Part shown: positions 8,575 through 17,649 of the stretch, one piece after another | Numbering within the stretch: position 1 is the first letter of the stretch | Layout of the letters: each line of letters begins with the position of its first letter | Assembly (NCBI RefSeq): GCF_000016285.1 | Contig: NC_011989.1 | Coordinates: forward strand, 2,855,001-2,919,000 | DNA length: 64,000 nt | Origin: Allorhizobium ampelinum S4 | GTDB taxonomy: Bacteria > Pseudomonadota > Alphaproteobacteria > Rhizobiales > Rhizobiaceae | Reading direction: 5' to 3' | The notes under the pieces: generated by a model | The model's database searches: none | What the model was told of the DNA's origin: nothing | The model's input: only the letters and a program-made list of their open reading frames with translations | Position numbers and translations under genes: made by a program

Positions 8575-9430
8575 ACTTCTCCCCATCCTCACCGTCATCC
8601 TTGCCATATTGATCATCTGGCATGTCTTCGTGGTCATTCTCAACGCGCCCTTTGTGCGCGATCAGGCAGCAAGAGCGGGTGAAACCATCACCACCGCGCA
8701 AGTGATTGAGCAAACCTTCAATCAGGAACGCCCCGTCCTTCCCGCCCCGCACCAGATCATTGCCGAGCTGTGGGATACGACCATCGACAAACCCATTACC
8801 TCCAAGCGCAGCCTTGTGTATCACGCATGGATCACCCTTTCCGCCACACTGATGGGCTTTGGCATGGGCACCGTTCTGGGCATTCTGCTGGCCATTGCCA
8901 TTGTCCATAACCGTGCCGTCGATAAATCGCTGATGCCGTGGGTGATTGCCAGCCAGACCATTCCCATCATTGCCGTGGCCCCGATGATTATTGTGGTACT
9001 GAACGCCATTGGCATTTCAGGCCTGATGCCCAAGGCGCTGATTTCCACCTATCTGTCCTTCTTTCCCGTGGTGGTGGGCATGGTCAAAGGCCTGCGCAGC
9101 CCAGATGCCATTTTGATTGATCTGATGCGCACCTATTACGCCAGCAACACCCAGACATTCTGGAAACTCCGCATGCCCGCCGCCATGCCCTATCTGTTCA
9201 CCTCGCTGAAAGTGGCGATTGCGATTTCGCTGGTCGGTGCCATTGTGGGGGAATTGCCCACCGGAGCCGTCGCGGGCCTTGGCGCACGGCTGCTGTCTGG
9301 CTCTTACTATGGTCAGACGGTGCAAATCTGGGCAGCGCTGTTTATGGCGGCGGGGTTGGCGGCGCTGTTGGTGGCTATCGTCGGGCTTGCCCACACTGCG
9401 GTTCTGAAACGCATGGGAGAGCGGGCATGA
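8564..9430 (+). CDS. ABC transporter permease 1
   Basis: Inner-membrane permease of the BPD_transp_1 family, 288 residues, with a first membrane helix at residues 5-25, a periplasmic segment, then a five-helix core. ATG 8564 lies inside the end of the ATPase gene; the longer frame from 8459 reads out-of-frame ATPase sequence and was discarded. The EAA-like cytoplasmic loop is around residues 180-200 (LMRTYYASNTQTFWKLRMPA). The stop overlaps the start of permease 2 as ATGA. It forms the channel with permease 2 for the NMT1-type binding protein at 10326. Confidence 0.88.
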   Translation: MRNRLLPILTVILAILIIWHVFVVILNAPFVRDQAARAGETITTAQVIEQTFNQERPVLPAPHQIIAELWDTTIDKPITSKRSLVYHAWITLSATLMGFGMGTVLGILLAIAIVHNRAVDKSLMPWVIASQTIPIIAVAPMIIVVLNAIGISGLMPKALISTYLSFFPVVVGMVKGLRSPDAILIDLMRTYYASNTQTFWKLRMPAAMPYLFTSLKVAIAISLVGAIVGELPTGAVAGLGARLLSGSYYGQTVQIWAALFMAAGLAALLVAIVGLAHTAVLKRMGERA

Positions 9431-10293
9431 GTGGGTATCTGCTGTTTGCGCTGATCTTCTGGCTTGTCGCATGGGGCGTGAACGAATGGCTGGTGCGCCA
9501 ACATTTCGCTGCCCTGCCCGCCCAGCGTGCCGCCAATATTGCGGTGCCGTTGCTGTTTGGCATCACGCTTTTGGTCATCTGGGAATGCGTGGTGCGCGGC
9601 TTCGATATCCCCTCCATTCTGCTGCCCGCCCCCAGCATGATCTGGACCCGGCTGATCCATTCCCTGCCCATCCTCTGGGCCGATTTCCAACAGACATTTT
9701 TGAAATCGGTGCTCACGGGCTATGTCGCAGGCTGTGGCCTTGGCTTTATCGTGGCCGTGCTGATTGATCGCTCACCGTTTCTGAAACAAGGCCTGTTGCC
9801 GATTGGCAATTTCGTCTCGGCCCTGCCCGTGGTGGGCGTGGCCCCGATTATGGTGATGTGGTTTGGGTTTGATTGGCCCTCAAAAGTCGCCGTCGTGGTG
9901 ATCATGACCTTCTTCCCCATGCTGGTGAACACCGTGCAGGGACTATCAGCCGCCAGCAATATGGAGCGCGATTTGATGCGCACCTATGCCGCCAGCTGGT
10001 GGCAGACGTTGATCAAGCTCCGGCTTCCCGCCGCCTGGCCGTTTATTTTCAACGCTCTGAAAATCAATTCCACGCTGGCGCTGATTGGGGCCATTGTGGC
10101 CGAGTTTTTTGGCACCCCCATCGTCGGCATGGGCTTTCGCATTTCCACCGAGGTTGGCCGCAGCAATGTCGATATGGTCTGGGCCGAAATTGCGGTGGCG
10201 GCGCTGGCGGGTTCGGTTTTCTATGGTTTGGTGGCGCTGGCTGAAAAGGTCGTCACCTTCTGGCATCCGTCTGTCCGTGGTGGGCAGCGCTGA
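9427..10293 (+). CDS. ABC transporter permease 2
   Basis: Second BPD_transp_1 permease (288 residues), related to permease 1. Helices are visible at about 3-20, 36-55, 98-120, 130-155, 210-235 and 250-275, with an EAA-like loop at about 180-200 (LMRTYAASWWQTLIKLRLPA). It is coupled to permease 1 by a 4-base ATGA overlap and followed 32 bp later by the binding-protein gene. Heterodimeric permease pairs are usual for this importer group. Confidence 0.88.
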   Translation: MSGYLLFALIFWLVAWGVNEWLVRQHFAALPAQRAANIAVPLLFGITLLVIWECVVRGFDIPSILLPAPSMIWTRLIHSLPILWADFQQTFLKSVLTGYVAGCGLGFIVAVLIDRSPFLKQGLLPIGNFVSALPVVGVAPIMVMWFGFDWPSKVAVVVIMTFFPMLVNTVQGLSAASNMERDLMRTYAASWWQTLIKLRLPAAWPFIFNALKINSTLALIGAIVAEFFGTPIVGMGFRISTEVGRSNVDMVWAEIAVAALAGSVFYGLVALAEKVVTFWHPSVRGGQR

Positions 10294-10325
10294 TAAAACA
10301 TGAGATAACAAGAGAGGGAACGATC

Positions 10326-11318
10326 ATGAAAAGCAAAATCACCACACTGCTTATGGCCACCAGCATTTCCATGCTGGCTATGCAGGCCCATGCCGCAGAC
10401 AAGCTGACCCTGCAATTGAAATGGGTGACACAGGCACAGTTTGCTGGCTATTACGTCGCCAAAGACAAAGGCTTCTATAAGGAAGAAGGCCTTGATGTGG
10501 ACATCAAGCCCGGCGGCCCGGACATTGCGCCCGCGCAAGTGCTGGCCGGTGGCGGTGCCGATGTGATTGTCGATTGGCTGCCATCCGCCTTGGCCACCCG
10601 TGAAAAAGGCGTGCCGCTGGTCAATATCGCCCAGCCGTTCAAACATTCGGGCATGATGCTGACCTGTCTCAAGGAAAGCGGCGTTAAGACGCCTGCCGAT
10701 TTCAAGGGCAAGACGCTGGGCGTGTGGTTCTTCGGCAATGAATATCCGTTCCTGTCCTGGATGGCGCATCTGGGCATCAAAACCGATGGCAGTGCTGACG
10801 GTGTAAAGGTGCTGAAACAGGGCTTCAACGTAGATCCGTTGTTGCAAAAGCAGGCGGCCTGCATTTCCACCATGACCTATAATGAATATTGGCAGGTCAT
10901 CGATGCCGGTATCAAGCCCGATCAGTTGATCACCTTCCCCTATGAGAAGGAAGGCGTCGCAACCTTGGAAGACGGCCTCTACGTGCTGGAGCCAAAGCTG
11001 AAAGACCCGGCATTTAAGGAAAAGATGGTCAAGTTCGTCCGTGCCTCGATGAAGGGATGGAAATGGGCTGAAAAAAACCCGGACGAGGCAGCTGGTATCG
11101 TGCTGGACAACGACGCCTCCGGAGCCCAGACCGAAAAGCATCAGAAGCGGATGATGAGCGAAGTGGCCAAGCTGACGGAAGGCTCCAAGGGCGCGCTGGA
11201 CGAGGCCGATTACAAGCGCACCGTGGCCACCCTGCTCGGCGGCGGTTCCGATCCTGTCATATCCAAAGAACCCGTGGGTGCTTATACCCATGAAATCACC
11301 GATGCAGCGCTGAAATAG
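10326..11318 (+). CDS. NMT1/THI5-like periplasmic substrate-binding protein
   Basis: Precursor of 330 residues with a cleavable signal peptide ending about AHA|AD (residue 23/24). The mature N-terminus KLTLQLKWVTQAQFAGYYVA is the hallmark of the NMT1/THI5-like family, which binds pyrimidine precursors of thiamine and related heterocycles. An AGAGAGGGA ribosome binding site precedes ATG 10326. It is the last gene of the pyd/hyd operon, followed by a strong hairpin at 11351-11383. Uptake of a pyrimidine or hydantoin to feed HydA is the natural inference; thiamine-precursor uptake is the alternative. Confidence 0.88.
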   Translation: MKSKITTLLMATSISMLAMQAHAADKLTLQLKWVTQAQFAGYYVAKDKGFYKEEGLDVDIKPGGPDIAPAQVLAGGGADVIVDWLPSALATREKGVPLVNIAQPFKHSGMMLTCLKESGVKTPADFKGKTLGVWFFGNEYPFLSWMAHLGIKTDGSADGVKVLKQGFNVDPLLQKQAACISTMTYNEYWQVIDAGIKPDQLITFPYEKEGVATLEDGLYVLEPKLKDPAFKEKMVKFVRASMKGWKWAEKNPDEAAGIVLDNDASGAQTEKHQKRMMSEVAKLTEGSKGALDEADYKRTVATLLGGGSDPVISKEPVGAYTHEITDAALK

Positions 11319-11350
11319 GCAGATCCAACTTTCAATTTTATCGTGTATTC

Positions 11351-11383
11351 GCCGCCAGGGGTCTTATCCCATTCCCTGGCGGC
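11351..11383 (+). terminator. Hairpin after the transporter operon
   Basis: A perfect 10-bp stem, GCCGCCAGGG pairing with CCCTGGCGGC across a 13-base loop, 33 bp after the binding-protein stop. No run of T follows, so it may act with Rho or protect the 3' end of the mRNA rather than be a classic intrinsic terminator. Confidence 0.55.
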
Positions 11384-11869
11384 GGGGTTCCCATAGGCTG
11401 ACTGAGCGGCCCCGCTGAGCTTGCCCTAACCCTTTTATTTCATGGGATTTTCATATTGGCACAGGCCCGACTACCGCGTGCGGGCAAAACCGGGTTTACC
11501 ACACAAGCCGATCCGCGATCAGGTCGAAGCCGCGCGCTTTCCTTTAACTATTATTGCAATGCAACCTCTTCGCTGCACCGGCTCTGTCTGCAGCGGGATT
11601 GCGCTGAAACCGCCCCTGTCGTAACGTAACCCTATTAAAAACCCGGGTTTTCCGTTGATCGGCAAACCTGACATTGTATTTAAAGCCATTTCGATAATAT
11701 TAGCGTATTGTGGGTTTTCCATAGATCCCCAGGGATTTGAATAGACATGTTTGAAATCGTATCGTCCCTGGTCACAGCGCGCCCCGGGAAAAAGGCTCGC
11801 GCCCACCCTGCCTTCATCCGCAAGGCCGCGATCCGGCGTGATAAATCAGGCATTGGGAGGATACCAGGG
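11384..11869. other. Non-coding stretch before the efflux operon
   Basis: About 490 bases with no convincing gene. The frame open from 11747 is not used as coding before 11870 because the GTG at 11870 has a much better ribosome binding site and starts a signal peptide. The segment 11620-11750 is AT-rich and probably holds the efflux promoter; no operator was recognised. Confidence 0.5.
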
Positions 11870-13102
11870 GTGACAGACAGTCGGGTTGGAACTTTGCGCG
11901 TCAGGCCAATCACCCTCGTTCTGACGCTGCTTCTGTCGGTTAGCCAGGGCGGTTTTATACCTGCCGTGAAAGCGCAATCTACTGAGCCAACAGCCAGCAC
12001 CGATGCCCAGCTCCCGGCCATCGTCGTTGCCAAAGCCAGCACCCAGAGCCTGACCGACAAGGTGATCGGCACCGGAAGCGTCAAGGCCGTCGAGGAAATC
12101 TACGTCCAGCCTGAAGTGGATGGAATAGCCATTCGCAATCTTCTGGCCGATGTCGGCGACAAGGTGAAGGCGGGTCAGGTTCTGGCAACGCTGGATGGCG
12201 ACAGCCTGATCCTGCAAAAGGCGCAGTATGCCGCCAACCAGGCCAAGGCCGAGGCCTCTCTTGCCCAGTACAAGATCCAGTTGATCGATGCGCAGGCCAG
12301 TGCAGCAGAAGCGGAACGCCAATTGGCGCGCGGCCAGTCGCTGGTCTCCGGCGGCACGATTTCCACCGCTCAGGTCCAGCAATACGAAACATCCGCCATC
12401 AATGCCCGCAACAAGGTGGACAGCGCCCGCCAGTCCATCGCCATTGCCGAGGCCGAATTGAAAGTGGTGATCAGCCAGGTCGCCGATCTCAACCTGAAAC
12501 TGGCCCGCACCGATATCAAGGCGCCGTTCGGCGGGTTGATCACCGCCCGCAATGCCCGCATCGGCGCCATTGCTGCCGGCTCCGGCCAGCCGCTGTTCAC
12601 CATTATCCGCGACAGCAAGATCGAGCTGGTGGCCGAAGTATCCGAAAGCGATATGCAAAAAATGCGGATAGGCCAACCGGCCGAAATCGCCATTGCTGGA
12701 CAGGCAACGCCGATCAGCGGCCATGTGCGGCTGATCTCACCCGCCATCAGCCCAACGACCAGGCTGGGCGAGGTCCATATTTTGCTCGATGATAGCGATG
12801 CGGCCCGCCAAGGCATGTATGCCAGCGCCTTGATTACTATTACATCCGCCTCAGGCATTGCCCTGCCCTTGTCCGCAATCGACAGCGGCAAGGCCGGGAG
12901 CTTTACCCGCATCGTAGAGAATGGCGTGGTCCGCCAAGTGAAAATCGAGACCGGCATTATCGAAAACGGCTTTATCCTGGTGACATCTGGCGTCAAGCCG
13001 GGCGATCTGGTGGTGCTGAAAGCAGGCGCTTTCGTGCGCGATGGCGACAAGGTCAGGCCGGTGCTTGAAACCGTGAGCCAGACCGGCGCAATATCCAACT
13101 GA
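11870..13102 (+). CDS. RND efflux periplasmic adaptor (membrane fusion protein)
   Basis: HlyD/AcrA-type adaptor of 410 residues that links the RND pump to an outer-membrane channel. GTG 11870 is chosen because GGGAGG lies nine bases upstream and the product begins with a signal-like segment (basic residues then LVLTLLLSVSQGG, cleavage near VKA|QS). A lipoyl half-motif precedes and another follows an alpha-helical hairpin (about 110-210), then beta-barrel and membrane-proximal domains. The pump gene follows 12 bp downstream. No outer-membrane factor gene is nearby, so a TolC encoded elsewhere is presumed. Confidence 0.88.
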   Translation: MTDSRVGTLRVRPITLVLTLLLSVSQGGFIPAVKAQSTEPTASTDAQLPAIVVAKASTQSLTDKVIGTGSVKAVEEIYVQPEVDGIAIRNLLADVGDKVKAGQVLATLDGDSLILQKAQYAANQAKAEASLAQYKIQLIDAQASAAEAERQLARGQSLVSGGTISTAQVQQYETSAINARNKVDSARQSIAIAEAELKVVISQVADLNLKLARTDIKAPFGGLITARNARIGAIAAGSGQPLFTIIRDSKIELVAEVSESDMQKMRIGQPAEIAIAGQATPISGHVRLISPAISPTTRLGEVHILLDDSDAARQGMYASALITITSASGIALPLSAIDSGKAGSFTRIVENGVVRQVKIETGIIENGFILVTSGVKPGDLVVLKAGAFVRDGDKVRPVLETVSQTGAISN

Positions 13103-13114
13103 CGAGGCAAGACG

Positions 13115-16100
13115 ATGAATTTCTCCGCCTGGTCAATCCGCAATCCGATAGCACCCCTGTTGGGCTTCTTCCTGCTGATGGTGCTGGGCATCCAGTCCTT
13201 CAACAGCCTGCCCATTACCCGCTTTCCGAATATCGATGTGGCCGTCGTGTCGATCAGCGTCACCCAGAGCGGGGCGTCGCCGTCGGAACTGGAAATGCAG
13301 GTGACCAAGGAAATCGAGGATGCGGTCGCCTCGATCAACGGCGTCGATGAGATCTCCTCCAAGGTCAATGACGGCGTGTCGGTCACCTCGGTGGTGTTCC
13401 GCATCGAAATTCCCACCCAGCAGGCCGTTCAGGATGTCAAGGATGCGGTGGATCGGATCCGCAACGATCTGCCCGCTGGCGTCGATGAGCCGATCGTCAA
13501 CAAGGTCGATGTCGAAGGTCAGGCAATCCAGACCTTTGCCGTCTCCGCCCCGAACATGACGCTTGAAGAATTGTCCTGGTTCGTCGATGACACAATCAAA
13601 CGCGCGCTGCAGGGCCAGAAAGGCATTGGCCGCATCGACCGGATCGGCGGTGCCGACCGCGAGATCCGGATCGAGCTGGACCCGGATCGGCTGAATGCAC
13701 TGGGCATTACCGCCGCCGACGTCAACAAGCAATTGCGCGGCACCAATGTCGATATCGGCTCGGGCCGGGGCCAGGTGGCTGGCGCCGAACAGGCGATCCG
13801 CGTGCTGGGCGATACCCGGAATGTCCAGGCGCTCGCCACCACCACCATTGCCATTTCCTCGGACCGCTTCGTCAAGCTTGCCGATCTTGGCCGGATCATC
13901 GACAGCTATACGGAGCCAAAAAGTTTCGCCCTGTTCGACAACCAGCCGGTGGTGTCCTTCTCGGTGTTCCGCTCCAAGGGTGCCTCCGATGTGGCCGTCG
14001 CCGAACTGGTGGCCAAAAGCCTCGATGAGGTGCGGGCCAAAAATCCTGATGTCGGCATCAACCTGATCAGCGATTTTGTCTATTTCACCTATGGCAATTA
14101 CACCGCCGCCATCGATACCCTGCTGGAAGGGGCAATCCTGGCGGTCATCGTGGTGTTCCTGTTCCTGAAAAACTGGCGAGCAACGCTTATTTCGGCCATT
14201 GCCCTGCCGCTTTCCGCCATACCGACCTTCTGGATCCTCGAGATGATGGGCTTTTCGCTCAATCTCGTCAGCTTCCTCGCCCTGACACTGGCGACCGGCA
14301 TTCTGGTGGACGACGCCATCGTCGAAATCGAAAACATCGCCCGCCATATCAAGATGGGCAAGACGCCCTATCGGGCCGCTATCGAGGCTGCCGACGAAAT
14401 CGGCCTTGCCGTCATCGCCACCACCTTCACCATTGTGGCCGTCTTCGTGCCCGTGTCCTTCATGGGCGGCATTCCCGGTCAGTATTTCATCCAGTTCGGC
14501 CTGACGGTCGCCTTTTCCGTGCTGTTTTCGCTGCTGGTCGCCCGGCTGATCACCCCGATGATGGCCGCATACCTGATGCGGCCGGAAGACGGCCATGACG
14601 AGGACGAAGGGCAGGAAGGCCGTTTCATGCGGCTCTATACGCGGCTTGTCCTGACGACCACCAGCACATGGTATCGCCGCTATCTGACACTGGCGGCAGC
14701 GCTGGTGTTCCTAGTGGTATCTGTCGGCCTGCTGATGCAGGTTCCGACCAGCTTCCTGCCGCCAGAAGATGCCGGGCGCATCACGCTTTCAATAGAACTG
14801 CCGCCCAATGCCACGCTTGATGAAACCGAAAGCCGGGCCAGGCAGATCACCGAGACCCTGAAGCCGCTTGCCGGCGTGCAATCGGTCTTTGTCCAGGGCG
14901 GCACCTCGCCCAGTGGCGATCTGGAACTGCGGCGGGCGTCCGTAACCCTGCAACTCTTCCGCATCGAGCATTCGCTGGTCAAAACCGTGGTCAACAAACT
15001 GATCGGCGGCCTGCCGCTGATCGGCCCTTACCTGCCGAAAATGACCGTCGACGGCCGCACGATCCCGCAATGGCAGATTGAAAAACAGGTCTTTGCCAAG
15101 CTGCATGACATTCCCGATATGCGCGTCCAGAAAATGAACGATCGCGGTGCCCGCGACATGGCATTCTACTTCCTCTCCAAGAACGAAGAGGATCTGACAG
15201 AAGCAGTCAGCATTCTGGAGGCGAAATTGCGCACCGTACCGGTGCTGGCCAATGTCAGCGCCGATGGCTCACTGCCGCGCCCGGAATTGCAGATCCGTCC
15301 GAAAACCGATGAAATGGCCAGATTGGGCATTACCGCCCAGCAGGTTTCCGAAACCCTTCGCGTCGCAACCATCGGCGATATCGACGCGCAATTGCCGAAA
15401 ATCTCACTGGATGGCCGGTTGATCCCGATCCGGGTTCAAGCGGCGCTTGGCCAGCGTCGCGACCTTGGTGCTATCAGGGCGCTGAAAATCAAGTCTGCGT
15501 CCGGTTCCATGGTGCCGCTCTCCACCGTGGTCGATATCGATTACACCCAAGGCATCAGCTCGATCAAACGCAATCACCGCGACCGTGTGGTCTCGATCGG
15601 CGCCGACCTGCCGCAGGGCGTGGCGCTCGATACGGCGACGGCAGCCTTCAAGCAGGCCGTTGCCTCCGCCAAGATTCCCGCCAGCGTCTATCTGAAGGAA
15701 ACCGGCGACACCAAGGTCCAGAAGGAAATGCTGGCGAGCTTCGTCAACGCGATGATCCTGGGCCTGCTGCTGGTGCTGATCGTGCTGATCCTGCTGTTCA
15801 AGGACATCATCCAGCCCTTCACTATTCTGCTGTCGCTGCCGCTGGCTGTCGGTGGCGTGGCGGTGGCGCTGATCATCACCCATAATGCCCTGTCGATGCC
15901 CGTGCTGATCGGCATCCTGATGCTGATGGGAATCGTTACCAAGAATGCCATCCTGCTGATCGATTTTGCCATCGAAATGCGCCGCCACGGCATGGAACGT
16001 GTCGAAGCGATGGTCGAGGCGGGCCGCAAGCGCGCCAGACCGATCATCATGACCTCGATTGCCATGTCGGCGGGCATGCTGCCCTCGGCGCTGGGCGTCG

Positions 16101-16420
16101 GCGAAGGCGGCTCGTTCCGCTCGCCCATGGCCATCGCCGTGATCGGCGGCATCATCGTCTCGACAGTAATGAGCCTTGTCGTCGTCCCCTCCTTCTTCCT
16201 TGTCATGGACGATCTGTCACGCCTGCTGGGCGTCGTCTTCGGCAGGCTGGTCGGCGCCAAGGAACAGGAACGAGAGCCGCTCGACACCGCCACCCTCACC
16301 GATTTACACGACCAGACCGCGGCCCAGATCTCCACGCTCGAAGCCCGCATGGATGGCCTGGAAGCCGGTGCTGCCCATCCGCCAAGACGCCTCTCAGCGG
16401 GACCGTTCGGACGGGATTGA
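13115..16420 (+). CDS. RND-family efflux pump inner-membrane transporter
   Basis: AcrB/HAE-type proton-driven exporter of 1101 residues. There is one helix at the N-terminus (15-33), a first large periplasmic loop, a block of helices (about 335-550 with a conserved GILVDDAIVEIEN stretch), a second periplasmic loop, and a final helical block (about 875-1040, GIVTKNAILLIDF). It has a longer than usual C-terminal tail (about 1050-1101) with a short predicted coiled coil. Second gene of a two-gene operon with the adaptor. Substrates cannot be told; general multidrug or metabolite export is likely. Confidence 0.92.
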   Translation: MNFSAWSIRNPIAPLLGFFLLMVLGIQSFNSLPITRFPNIDVAVVSISVTQSGASPSELEMQVTKEIEDAVASINGVDEISSKVNDGVSVTSVVFRIEIPTQQAVQDVKDAVDRIRNDLPAGVDEPIVNKVDVEGQAIQTFAVSAPNMTLEELSWFVDDTIKRALQGQKGIGRIDRIGGADREIRIELDPDRLNALGITAADVNKQLRGTNVDIGSGRGQVAGAEQAIRVLGDTRNVQALATTTIAISSDRFVKLADLGRIIDSYTEPKSFALFDNQPVVSFSVFRSKGASDVAVAELVAKSLDEVRAKNPDVGINLISDFVYFTYGNYTAAIDTLLEGAILAVIVVFLFLKNWRATLISAIALPLSAIPTFWILEMMGFSLNLVSFLALTLATGILVDDAIVEIENIARHIKMGKTPYRAAIEAADEIGLAVIATTFTIVAVFVPVSFMGGIPGQYFIQFGLTVAFSVLFSLLVARLITPMMAAYLMRPEDGHDEDEGQEGRFMRLYTRLVLTTTSTWYRRYLTLAAALVFLVVSVGLLMQVPTSFLPPEDAGRITLSIELPPNATLDETESRARQITETLKPLAGVQSVFVQGGTSPSGDLELRRASVTLQLFRIEHSLVKTVVNKLIGGLPLIGPYLPKMTVDGRTIPQWQIEKQVFAKLHDIPDMRVQKMNDRGARDMAFYFLSKNEEDLTEAVSILEAKLRTVPVLANVSADGSLPRPELQIRPKTDEMARLGITAQQVSETLRVATIGDIDAQLPKISLDGRLIPIRVQAALGQRRDLGAIRALKIKSASGSMVPLSTVVDIDYTQGISSIKRNHRDRVVSIGADLPQGVALDTATAAFKQAVASAKIPASVYLKETGDTKVQKEMLASFVNAMILGLLLVLIVLILLFKDIIQPFTILLSLPLAVGGVAVALIITHNALSMPVLIGILMLMGIVTKNAILLIDFAIEMRRHGMERVEAMVEAGRKRARPIIMTSIAMSAGMLPSALGVGEGGSFRSPMAIAVIGGIIVSTVMSLVVVPSFFLVMDDLSRLLGVVFGRLVGAKEQEREPLDTATLTDLHDQTAAQISTLEARMDGLEAGAAHPPRRLSAGPFGRD

Positions 16421-16448
16421 TACGAAAACCATTGAAAATGACAGATCC

Positions 16449-16486
16449 CACAAGGCGATACGGCAGCCATAGCGTATCGCCTTGTG
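16449..16486 (+). terminator. Terminator hairpin after the RND operon
   Basis: A perfect 14-bp stem, CACAAGGCGATACG pairing with CGTATCGCCTTGTG, with a 10-base loop, 28 bp after the pump stop codon. The following sequence is only weakly T-rich (GGTTCGGTTTT), so efficiency is uncertain. Confidence 0.65.
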
Positions 16487-16570
16487 CCAGGTTCGGTTTT
16501 CCATCCGAAGCCCCTGCTTAATCCGTTGAACGGAGCTGCAATCACGCAAACCTGTGATTGTAATTGGCTA

Positions 16571-16584
16571 TTGATCGAAATCAA
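16571..16584 (+). promoter_or_regulatory. Perfect FNR/FixK anaerobox
   Basis: TTGATCGAAATCAA is an exact match to the FNR/FixK/NnrR consensus TTGATnnnnATCAA. If it acts as a class II site centred at -41.5, transcription would start near 16619, and a plausible -10 (TTAGAT) sits at about 16606-16611. The regulator gene starts at 16795, leaving a leader of about 175 bases. Confidence 0.7.
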
Positions 16585-16794
16585 ACCATTGGCCCGATTT
16601 TCCCATTAGATTACCCCCATCGACCAGTGGCGGGGGCCGATGGTGGGAAAGAGGGCGCCGTCTTGCACCAATGGGAACAGCTATGATGTCCCACGCAAGA
16701 CCGAGCCGTTGCGACCACCAATTCCCCTTATGAACCATACCGCTATCAGGCGGGCGCTGCTGCGCAAGGGCTGAAGGAAAAGGACGGTCTGGCC

Positions 16795-17478
16795 GTGAAC
16801 AAGGTTTTGAATTTGAACAGTCGCGATCGCAATATTCTGGTAAAATCACCCCTGATGGCCACGCTCGGCCCGGGCTCTTTAAACCGGATGCTGGAACTGG
16901 CGACAGTGTTGAGCTTCGAGGCGCGCGATATTCTGTTTCGCGAAGGCGACCCTGCCGATTATTTCTATTGCGTGCTGACCGGCTATGTCCGCCTTTATCG
17001 CCTGAACAAGGACGGTCGCGAAGCCGACATCCGCATCAGCGGCGGTGGTGATACCTTTGCCGAAAGCCTGTTGGCCATGGGCGATACCTATCACTATAAC
17101 GCCCAGGCGGCGGAGCATGTGACCGTGGCGCGATTTGACCTTGCCAAAGTACGCCAGCTTGCAGAGCAGGAAAACGACATTGCCCGTTCAGTGATCCGCT
17201 GCCTGTCCAATTATCTGCGCAGCACCATGGATTGCATCGCCAATGACCGACTGCAAACCGCTCCGCAACGCGTAGCACAATATCTGATCGACAATTGCCC
17301 CAATAGCGGCGGTGCCGTGTCGATCCGCCTGCCCTTCCAGAAAAGCCTGCTGGCCGGCAAGCTGGGCCTTGCGCCCGAAGCCCTGTCACGCGCTTTTTCC
17401 ACCCTGCGGCACAGCGGCGTCACTGTGCGCGGCCGGATGGTCCAGATCAACGATGTCAACACACTCCGACAGATTTGA
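16795..17478 (+). CDS. Crp/Fnr-family regulator, DNR/NnrR-like
   Basis: Transcription factor of 227 residues with a cyclic-nucleotide-type sensor domain (about 15-130, including EGDPADYFYCVLTGYVRLYR), a long dimer helix (about 130-160) and a winged helix (about 170-225, recognition helix near LGLAPEALSRAFSTLR). There is no FNR N-terminal cysteine cluster, which points to the DNR/NnrR/FixK side of the family, where some members sense NO through heme. It uses a GTG start with AAGGAAAAGGACGG upstream. The anaerobox at 16571 suggests control by an oxygen-responsive FNR/FixK protein or autoregulation. Targets are not evident in the window. Confidence 0.85.
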   Translation: MNKVLNLNSRDRNILVKSPLMATLGPGSLNRMLELATVLSFEARDILFREGDPADYFYCVLTGYVRLYRLNKDGREADIRISGGGDTFAESLLAMGDTYHYNAQAAEHVTVARFDLAKVRQLAEQENDIARSVIRCLSNYLRSTMDCIANDRLQTAPQRVAQYLIDNCPNSGGAVSIRLPFQKSLLAGKLGLAPEALSRAFSTLRHSGVTVRGRMVQINDVNTLRQI

Positions 17479-17649
17479 CAGGCATAGTATCGCTGAAAGA
17501 TGTCGCGAGAGATTTTCCAAAAGATCTGTTCCTGTCGCCTTTCCGATATAATGTCAGGTTTTGAAAATCGAAAATGGTGAAAGGGACAAGTTGAAAACGG
17601 GGCATATATCCGCTTTTGTCGCTTTCGCTTTTCCCGCCGTCCTCAAAGA

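Noticed and set aside
13133..14596. Long minus-strand open frame opposite the RND pump gene
   Set aside because: Shadow frame produced by GC-rich coding; its translation is His/Asp-rich without any family resemblance, while the plus strand encodes a full RND transporter.
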